Assembly (NCBI GenBank): GCA_025455505.1
Contig: JALOMK010000072.1
Span: 1 to 13,431 of the forward strand
Source: Bacteroidales bacterium
Lineage (GTDB): Bacteria; Bacteroidota; Bacteroidia; Bacteroidales; VadinHA17
Length of the DNA: 13,431 nt
Direction of reading: 5' to 3'
Shown: in pieces, positions 6,184-11,476 of the stretch
Position numbering within the stretch: position 1 is the stretch's first letter
Layout of the letters: each line of letters begins with the position of its first letter
Translations under genes and position numbers: made by a program
The notes under the pieces: generated by a model
What the model saw: only the letters and a program-made list of their open reading frames with translations
Databases searched by the model: none
Told to the model about the DNA's origin: nothing

Positions 6184-7359
6184 TTATTTCCGCGCTTTCA
6201 CAACATATTCTGATATCTGTTTCCCGTTTACATCCCTGAGTGCCGCCATTATGTCGTCCTCTCCCGCAAAAACTTCAAGAAATGTGTTATTTGAATTCAC
6301 AATTACCGGATAGCTGAAACCTGACTTCCCCTTTTCAAGGAAAGCATTCCTGTGTGTGTGTGCACTTATCATGAGATCGGCGCCTGCCTTATCGAGAAGC
6401 GGACCAAAATTTTCAGAGAGGTACTTCATACCATAGCCCTGCTTTTCTTCGCGTATCACAGGCATATGGATGAACACTATCCTGAACCTGGCCTTCCGCC
6501 AGTTTTCACTTTCAACTTCCTCTTTCAGCCATCTGAGCTGTTCGCTCCTGTAGCTGTCATAATCAGCAAGGCCATAGTAATACCTGTTATTGTCAGGTTT
6601 GTCCTCACCGCAGTCAAGGACTGTGAAATGAACGGTGCCGTAATCGAAGCTGTAATAAAACCTGTCACCCGGGTAATCAAAATAGCCCTTCAGTTCGCGG
6701 GCCAGGTAGCCCCTTGTCTCATGGTTTCCCCTTACATAATAAAAAGGTTTTGCCGAGGCAAAATAATATACAGCGCTATCGATAAATCCTTTAAAAAGCT
6801 GTTCCGGATCCTGGAGGAAGTCCACCATGTCGCCGTTGAAAAAAACAAGGTCCTTCTCAAGCGGGAAACCGTTCCTCAGGCAGGAAGACAATTTGGCTGC
6901 GTTATCATGTATGTCATTTACAACAAGGAATGAAATATTATCCTTTTTGAATGGATAGGTTGTAAAATCTTCAGCCTTTCTGTTAAGGGTATCTCCGTAA
7001 TAGACGCGGTAAGCCTGGTACTTGAGCACCTGCACCGAACTTATGCTGTATTTGTATTTGCTGCCGGGATCGAGACCGTCGATTCTGACCTTGTGCACAA
7101 GTGATCCTCCGTTTACTATCCCGTCGGTGCTGTTCCTCACGAAGAATGAACTGCCATCGGGAGCGGTGACTTTTACGCCGGGGATTGCCGGCCTGTTCGT
7201 AGTCCAGACTACCGTGACGCCCGTGGTACCGGCATTCTGAAGGTAGGGACCATGGGTGACGTAGAAGTTTTCATTGTCAGGTACCTGGGCTTGGCCAGTG
7301 AAGAATGCGGCAATAAGCGCAACCGAAAATACAAGGCAGCAGATTGAATTTCTTCTCAT
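6184..7359 (-). CDS. Exported purple-acid-phosphatase-like metallophosphoesterase
   Basis: The 391-residue protein has a signal peptide (MRRNS then a hydrophobic run to about residue 22, TGQAQ). A fibronectin-like N-terminal domain of purple acid phosphatase type follows (about 35-135, with GPYLQNAGTTGVTVVW). The calcineurin-like phosphoesterase domain shows Asp149-x-His151 (NDIHD), GDMVD (176-180), GNHE (211-214), FIHMP (His298) and AHTH (333-336). All metal ligands of the dinuclear site are present, with Asn and Ala in place of the usual Gly before DxH and HTH. It should hydrolyse phosphate esters outside the cytoplasmic membrane. The substrate is unknown. It stands between a strong terminator upstream and the crtB gene downstream, on the same strand. 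No carotenoid role is known for the family, so co-location may be incidental. Confidence 0.88.
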   Translation of the reverse strand: MRRNSICCLVFSVALIAAFFTGQAQVPDNENFYVTHGPYLQNAGTTGVTVVWTTNRPAIPGVKVTAPDGSSFFVRNSTDGIVNGGSLVHKVRIDGLDPGSKYKYSISSVQVLKYQAYRVYYGDTLNRKAEDFTTYPFKKDNISFLVVNDIHDNAAKLSSCLRNGFPLEKDLVFFNGDMVDFLQDPEQLFKGFIDSAVYYFASAKPFYYVRGNHETRGYLARELKGYFDYPGDRFYYSFDYGTVHFTVLDCGEDKPDNNRYYYGLADYDSYRSEQLRWLKEEVESENWRKARFRIVFIHMPVIREEKQGYGMKYLSENFGPLLDKAGADLMISAHTHRNAFLEKGKSGFSYPVIVNSNNTFLEVFAGEDDIMAALRDVNGKQISEYVVKARK

Positions 7360-7402
7360 TATTTATTATTATTATCAAGGCTCTCAGGTTTCCAAGATAT
7401 AT

Positions 7403-7442
7403 AAAAAAAGAGACCCGGGCAATTAATACTGACCGGGTCTCT
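7403..7442 (-). terminator. Strong intrinsic terminator after the 128-residue exported protein gene
   Basis: AGAGACCCGG (7409-7418) pairs perfectly with CCGGGTCTCT (7433-7442) around a 14-base loop. On the minus strand the stem is followed directly by a T-run (complement of the A-run at 7403-7409). It begins 17 bases after the stop of the gene at 7460-7846. It should end transcription coming from the sulfur side and make the metallophosphoesterase and carotenoid genes depend on their own promoters. Confidence 0.88.
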
Positions 7443-7459
7443 GTGTAAAAAAGTGCATA

Positions 7460-7846
7460 TTATTTCTTCTCAGCTTTTGTAAGGGTAAGCGGTACCTCCC
7501 CTTCGAAGTAAGATGCTTTTCCTGTCATCTTCTTTTCACTTTCAATTTTAAGATTGAAATCAATCTGGGTGCCATCGAGAAGAACGTAGAAAGTCATTAC
7601 GTTGTTTTCGAATTTTACCTTTTCGCCTGGTATTCTGTAATCGCTTCCGGCTACCCCGAAGGTTACGGAATAGGCGTTATTGGCAGATGTAACAGAAAAA
7701 GTTCCGCTCTGGTAGCCTTCCGGGGCATCGGGAGCAAGGTAGTTCCAATCTCCAACCGGGTTTAAGTTTTTAGGTGCCGACTGGCCTGAAAGCGTTGTGC
7801 CTGCAAGCAGCAGAAGAGAAATTAATGTCAGGATTTTGTTTTTCAT
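7460..7846 (-). CDS. Small exported protein of unknown function
   Basis: The 128-residue protein begins with a clear signal peptide (MKNKILTLISLLLLAG, likely cleaved near residues 20-22 in TLSGQSA). The mature part, about 105 residues, is rich in Thr, Val, Phe and Tyr and looks all-beta: WNYLAPDAPEGYQSGTFSV, then AYSVTFGVAG, NNVMTFYVLLDG, FNLKIESEKKMTGKASYF. Alternating hydrophobic strands and the KMTGKA turn resemble small lipocalin-like or beta-barrel periplasmic proteins, but no family motif is certain. There is no cysteine and no lipobox. It lies 57 bases after the rhodanese-like gene and ends at a strong terminator, so it is either the last gene of the sulfur operon or a monocistronic unit. 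Function unknown. Confidence 0.85.
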   Translation of the reverse strand: MKNKILTLISLLLLAGTTLSGQSAPKNLNPVGDWNYLAPDAPEGYQSGTFSVTSANNAYSVTFGVAGSDYRIPGEKVKFENNVMTFYVLLDGTQIDFNLKIESEKKMTGKASYFEGEVPLTLTKAEKK

Positions 7847-7903
7847 AATTCAGAAAGGATTGATACTATTAATAACTGTTTAAGTATTTAATTCATTAAC
7901 AGG

Positions 7904-8527
7904 TCAGCAGCCACCTGCTGCCTTCTTCTTTTTTTGAGCAGGCTTCACAGCAGGTTTGGATGATGGCGCTGTTTTGTCGACTGCAGCCTGAACCGGTGCT
8001 CCTCCTCCGAGGGCCATTCCAGCGCTCTTGCGAAAATCATATTTTGCAAACTCCTCGTCAGGACTCGTATTATCGGGTTTCTGCGGATTCATTATTGAAT
8101 CGAACCAGTAGTTCAGGCCCCCCTCCAGGACAAAATTATTTGAATAGCCAAGCTGCCTGGTTATCATCCAGGCTTCGTTGGCGGCAATCGTTCCGTTCGA
8201 GTAAAAAACATTCATCTTCACTCCCTGGTCGAGGATCTCAGTATACTTGTCCGACAGGAGATCGGCAACCGGGATGTTCACAGCGCCGGGAAGGCTGAAC
8301 TTTTCAAATTCATCACTGCTCCTTACATCAATGAGCCTCAGCGTGGGGTCCTTGTTCACAAGCATGTCAGCCACAGTTTCTGGTGTAACATACTGTGAGC
8401 GGGTATTCACTTCTGCAAGCAGTTCGCCGGCTGTAAGCTTATAAGGCTTTGTTGTATTCGGCGGAACAGCTGCAATTATAAGCCCCATCGGGATTAGTAT
8501 AAGTGCCAGCAGGTTTTGTGCTTTCAT
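7904..8527 (-). CDS. Membrane-anchored rhodanese-like protein lacking the catalytic cysteine, ending in Gly-Gly-Cys
   Basis: I take the ATG at 8525-8527 (207 residues, MKAQNLLALI) rather than the upstream in-frame TTG at 8546-8548. An N-terminal hydrophobic segment (5-21) puts the domain on the periplasmic side. The rhodanese fold runs about 45-147: LRLIDVRSSDEF (63-74), GAVNIP (81-86), then the active-site strand MNVFYSNGTIAANEAW (105-120) where Ser110 stands at the usual Cys position, then EGGLNYW (135-141). A linker and an Ala/Pro/Lys-rich tail follow, with QKKKKAAGGC at the very C-terminus. That final residue is the only cysteine in the protein. Sulfur transfer by the normal loop is therefore excluded, while the flexible tail could carry the thiol. 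The gene follows the transporter half with a 36-base gap, which supports a sulfur-carrier or sensor role. Confidence 0.85.
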   Translation of the reverse strand: MKAQNLLALILIPMGLIIAAVPPNTTKPYKLTAGELLAEVNTRSQYVTPETVADMLVNKDPTLRLIDVRSSDEFEKFSLPGAVNIPVADLLSDKYTEILDQGVKMNVFYSNGTIAANEAWMITRQLGYSNNFVLEGGLNYWFDSIMNPQKPDNTSPDEEFAKYDFRKSAGMALGGGAPVQAAVDKTAPSSKPAVKPAQKKKKAAGGC

Positions 8528-8563
8528 ATTTAGTATTTTCTTATGCAAAGTTAATATTTATGA

Positions 8564-9154
8564 TCAATACTCCTCTCTCGGCCATTTTGTTTCTGCCCAT
8601 TCAGCCACCCTGAACATTGCGAGTGCAACAACTATCAGAAGCAGTCCGAAAACGCCGTCGGACAGCCCGAGCGATTCGCTGACCTTGGGGTCACCCATGG
8701 ATCCTGCCATGTATATTCCTTCCCATATATCATAACCAAGTCCGAATATAAGCACCCCGAGGAAGAGACCTCCGATGAATACAAGGGCATCTATTTTGCC
8801 TATGGATGCGCCACAGAAACTTGTCCCCGGGCAATATCCTCCCATTATGAAACCCAGGCCCATTATAACTCCCCCCAGAATTGCGGAAGGCAGAAATGTT
8901 GGATTCACATATACAAGTGACAGGTCGATCCATCCGAAAAGACTGAAGAAAAGAAGTCCGAGCATCCCTGTGATTGCCGCAGTGAAAAACACCTTTAGGA
9001 CAACGGTGTCGTAGCCGTAAAATACTCCTGCCAGTTTTCTGCTCGATGAAAAGCCGCTTGATTCAAGTACGAACCCGAATCCTATTCCGATAATGAACGC
9101 CAGGAATAGGTTTGTGTTCTCTGTAATTATTTCATTTACTACTAAAGGTCCCAT
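8564..9154 (-). CDS. YeeE/YedE-family sulfur-compound transporter half (first type)
   Basis: The 196-residue polytopic membrane protein has about five or six hydrophobic segments. Diagnostic elements are FGFVLESSGFSSSRKLAG (26-43) and, in the centre, GLGFIMGGYCPGTSFCG (99-115) with Cys108 and Cys114. The GGxCPGT motif is that of YeeE/YedE (TsuA) thiosulfate transporters, in which conserved cysteines pass the sulfur compound through the membrane. The first motif has Ser where full-length members often carry a cysteine (RFC). The chain covers one half of the full-length transporter. The partner half is encoded next to it at 9340-9873. The two genes are separated by a repeat-bearing 185-base spacer. 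The presumed role is import or handling of thiosulfate or another sulfur species alongside the reductase operon. Confidence 0.85.
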   Translation of the reverse strand: MGPLVVNEIITENTNLFLAFIIGIGFGFVLESSGFSSSRKLAGVFYGYDTVVLKVFFTAAITGMLGLLFFSLFGWIDLSLVYVNPTFLPSAILGGVIMGLGFIMGGYCPGTSFCGASIGKIDALVFIGGLFLGVLIFGLGYDIWEGIYMAGSMGDPKVSESLGLSDGVFGLLLIVVALAMFRVAEWAETKWPREEY

Positions 9155-9197
9155 ATTATTCTGTTTATAATCAAATTTAAATATCCTGTGTCTGTAA

Positions 9198-9320
9198 TGC
9201 CTTTAGGCCTTTTTCACCCACCCCCGGCCCCTCCCTGGAGGGGAATTGAGTGTTAGTGGCCCCTCCGGGGAGGGGAAGATCCGGCTTTGCCTCACACCTC
9301 ACGCCTCAAACCTCACACCA
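9198..9320. repeat. Intergenic repeat block: two GC-rich palindromes and a 7-bp tandem repeat
   Basis: The spacer between the transporter halves holds two near-identical 20-base copies, GGCCCCTCCCTGGAGGGGAA (9226-9245) and GGCCCCTCCGGGGAGGGGAA (9258-9277). Each is a palindrome with 7-bp arms CCCCTCC/GGAGGGG around two bases. They are 32 bases apart in direct orientation. Immediately to the right, 9290-9317 has four tandem 7-mers CCTCACA, CCTCACG, CCTCAAA, CCTCACA. Similar CCCCTCC-palindromic elements are scattered in Bacteroidetes genomes and behave like REP or MITE-type units. A transcript of either strand would fold strongly here, so partial termination or mRNA stabilisation between the two genes is possible. 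Confidence 0.75.
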
Positions 9321-9339
9321 CAAGCCTTTACTCCGTTTA

Positions 9340-9873
9340 TCATATCCAGTTTTTCCTGAAGACATAAGCAAACGCGAAGGCGGTCCCGAAAATAGCCATC
9401 ATGGTAACGAAGCCGCCAAGCGACAGCACCGCCATGCCACTCAGGGCCGATCCGCTCGTGCAGCCCCGTCCAAGTTGCGATCCGAAGCCGAAAAGTACTC
9501 CACCGGCAAGGGCAAAGATCAGCCTTCTCCTCGAAGTTATGCCCGGCGAATGTTCAACTTTGAGCTTCAGCCTGCCTGCCAGGGCACCTGAGATGAATCC
9601 CCCGACGATTACTCCAAGCATCTGGAAAACAAGCCATGTTTTCATCGGACTTCCTCCGTGCGAATCCCTGAATTCACCAACGAAACCTGAATTTTCAGTT
9701 GCCGCTGGTGCAACAGCAATCATCCCGGTAACCACTGTGCTCTTTATTGCACCGCTGGCGCCGAGTCCCCTGCCCGCCACAAAATTGGCGGCAAGCAGAA
9801 CCAGGCCGAGTAGCACCCCACCGACGTAGGGATTCAGGTACTTTGTCTTTTTTAATTCTTTCAACTTAGTCAT
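9340..9873 (-). CDS. YeeE/YedE-family sulfur-compound transporter half (second type)
   Basis: The 177-residue membrane protein has a short basic N-terminus (MTKLKELKKTKYLNPYVGG). The first helix is followed by GRGLGASGAI (34-43), a soluble loop about 58-78, a second helix pair, a basic loop (RLKLKVEHSPGITSRRR) and the signature FGFGSQLGRGCTSGSALSG (128-146) with Cys138. GRGCTSG is the cysteine motif typical of one repeat in YeeE/YedE transporters. The other repeat type is encoded by 8564-9154, so the two chains probably pair into a functional transporter. It starts 107 bases downstream of the NrfD-like gene end. That gap holds no obvious terminator, so read-through from the reductase operon is possible, and I found no convincing promoter. 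Confidence 0.85.
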   Translation of the reverse strand: MTKLKELKKTKYLNPYVGGVLLGLVLLAANFVAGRGLGASGAIKSTVVTGMIAVAPAATENSGFVGEFRDSHGGSPMKTWLVFQMLGVIVGGFISGALAGRLKLKVEHSPGITSRRRLIFALAGGVLFGFGSQLGRGCTSGSALSGMAVLSLGGFVTMMAIFGTAFAFAYVFRKNWI

Positions 9874-9980
9874 TATCTGTTAGCTTTATTGTGAAACTGG
9901 TCTATATTATCTCGATTCGAAAACACTTTCAGTATCATAAATCCTGCTCAGGCGCTTTGCCGAAAAATTAAAGACGCTTG

Positions 9981-10922
9981 TCAGTAAAGCCAGCGGCTCA
10001 CCTGTCCTGCATTCACTATTACAAATCGCAGCATGAGGCTTCCGAACAGGACAAGCACTGCAGGGACAAGTACGGGAATTTTGTATTTCCCGAGCTCCAT
10101 TATCTCGAGTATCGCCGGCAGGAACATTCCCATGAACACTACAAAAACCCAGAAAGTCATCGTATACGATCCCCCGAGGAACAACTCTGCAGCATCTATC
10201 TGCACCTGGGTGCTTGCAAGGAAGCCCATAAACATGTGGATTATCAGGAACAGCTCAATGCCAAGAAGCACGAGGTCGATCCTTGCAAACTGCCTTATCT
10301 CCTTTTTATCCTTTGATATGAGCAGTGTTGCAGCTGCTCCTGCCGAAAGCCCTGAAGCCAGGAAGAGCGGTCCCAGGATTGAAGTGTTCCACAGTGGCCT
10401 CGCATTAAAGGCAGAAAGCAGGATCCCCGTGTAAATGCCCAGAATAATTGCATAGATCAGCATTACCCAGGCAAGGGTCAGCTTGTAACGGTTAAAGAAC
10501 TTCTCCAGACTTATCAGAAATTTGAATTTCCAGTCCCATCGCGGGAAGAGTTCACGTATGTGAAGTGCACACCAGATGAATGAAACAGGTGTGATTACCA
10601 TCAGGGTCCATGCTCCCCATGACATTGGGGACTGCAGCTTGATATTCGTATAAAGCTGCCAGAAAAACAACTTGTGCCTGAGGTCAATAAAAAGAGCGAG
10701 AAGTCCGAGTATGAGAAGCAATGGTGCCAGGAAGGGTGTTATCCGCACTGCTGTCCTGTAGTCCTTTTCCCTGCCCCTGATGAAGTATAAGGCGGCAATT
10801 GCAAGAATGCCTGCTGCCATTCCTCCGAGGAACAGGTACAATGATATCTGCCAGTGCCATATATGAAGATGCGGATCTATCATATCATTCATTCTGCCGC
10901 TGACAATAAGTTCTTCTTTCAT
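9981..10922 (-). CDS. psrC: NrfD/PsrC-type membrane subunit of polysulfide/thiosulfate reductase-like complex
   Basis: The 313-residue integral membrane protein has about eight transmembrane segments and the NrfD-family opening HIWHWQISLYLFLGGMAAG (20-38), then SPMSWGAWTLMV (98-109) and FNARPLWNTSILGPLFLASG (173-192). These are the regions that shape the quinone pocket in PsrC. The subunit has no haem or Fe-S motif. It takes electrons from menaquinol and passes them to the Fe-S subunit (or the reverse). The gene follows the Fe-S subunit gene by 20 bases. Start chosen at 10920-10922; later Met codons at residues 11 and 14 would also keep all helices. The symbol follows the family. The substrate of the whole complex is not proven, and NrfD subunits also occur in other molybdoenzymes. 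Confidence 0.88.
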   Translation of the reverse strand: MKEELIVSGRMNDMIDPHLHIWHWQISLYLFLGGMAAGILAIAALYFIRGREKDYRTAVRITPFLAPLLLILGLLALFIDLRHKLFFWQLYTNIKLQSPMSWGAWTLMVITPVSFIWCALHIRELFPRWDWKFKFLISLEKFFNRYKLTLAWVMLIYAIILGIYTGILLSAFNARPLWNTSILGPLFLASGLSAGAAATLLISKDKKEIRQFARIDLVLLGIELFLIIHMFMGFLASTQVQIDAAELFLGGSYTMTFWVFVVFMGMFLPAILEIMELGKYKIPVLVPAVLVLFGSLMLRFVIVNAGQVSRWLY

Positions 10923-10942
10923 ATTTTACAGCTTAATAAAGA

Positions 10943-11476
10943 CTAAATAAGAAAATAAAGCTGGGGTTTGGTGCCTGCCTCAGGTATTAACGTCTTGTAT
11001 TTGCGCTTCCTCAGGACAACTGAAACATCGCTGCTGGGGTCGTCCATGTCACCGAAGTAAAGGCATTTTGTGGGACAAACATCCACGCAGGCGGGAAGCA
11101 GACCTTCCTTAAGCCTGTGAGCGCAGAAAGTACACTTATCAACATAACCAGAAGGATGAGGGTATCTCGCATCATAGGGACATGAAGCTATGCATGCCCC
11201 GCAGCCTATGCATTCTTTTTGGGTTACAAGCACAATGCCGCCGTCGCTTATATGGCTGGCGCCGGTGGGACAGCAGCGAACGCATGGCGCATTTACGCAC
11301 TGGTTGCATCGTTCCGACCTTATCTCCATCTCAAGCTGGGGGTAAGTCCCGTCAGTGACTTCAACTATCCAGTCGCGGCAGAAACCAATAGGGACATTAT
11401 TCTCTGTCTGGCAGCCCACAACACAGTCACTGCATCCCACGCACTTTTTTGTATCAACGGCCATTGCATATCTCAT
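10943..11476 (-). CDS. psrB: Four-cluster [4Fe-4S] ferredoxin subunit (PsrB/PhsB/DmsB type)
   Basis: The 177-residue protein carries 16 cluster cysteines in the standard order of molybdoenzyme electron-transfer subunits. They are Cys12, 15, 18 and 22 (CVGCSDCVVGC), Cys57, 60, 65 and 69, Cys89, 92, 95 and 99 (CIGCGACIASCP), and Cys115, 118, 130 and 134. This wires the molybdenum site to the NrfD membrane subunit. There is no signal peptide, so it would be exported together with the Tat-targeted catalytic subunit, as for PsrAB. The gene overlaps the end of the catalytic subunit by 4 bases (ATGA) and precedes the membrane subunit by 20 bases: a compact three-gene operon. Confidence 0.92.
   Translation of the reverse strand: MRYAMAVDTKKCVGCSDCVVGCQTENNVPIGFCRDWIVEVTDGTYPQLEMEIRSERCNQCVNAPCVRCCPTGASHISDGGIVLVTQKECIGCGACIASCPYDARYPHPSGYVDKCTFCAHRLKEGLLPACVDVCPTKCLYFGDMDDPSSDVSVVLRKRKYKTLIPEAGTKPQLYFLI

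Noticed and set aside
6352..6933. Plus-strand open frame of 193 codons opposite the metallophosphoesterase
   Set aside because: Shadow of the real gene on the other strand, whose phosphoesterase motifs are all intact.
7905..7920. CAGCAG-CCAC-CTGCTG hairpin over the end of the rhodanese-like gene
   Set aside because: The stem is only 6 bp, is made from codons of the Ala-Ala-Gly-Gly-Cys tail and is not followed by a T-run, so a terminator is not supported.
8525..8548. Upstream TTG start for the rhodanese-like protein adding seven residues
   Set aside because: The ATG at 8525-8527 begins a normal membrane-anchor sequence. TTG starts are uncommon and nothing supports the longer form.
9198..9320. 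Repeats considered as a CRISPR array
   Set aside because: Only two palindromic copies and 7-base tandem units; no regular spacers and no cas genes.
9874..9980. Possible promoter or terminator between the NrfD-like gene and the transporter half
   Set aside because: No convincing -33/-7 pair and only a very short GGC/GCC stem were found.
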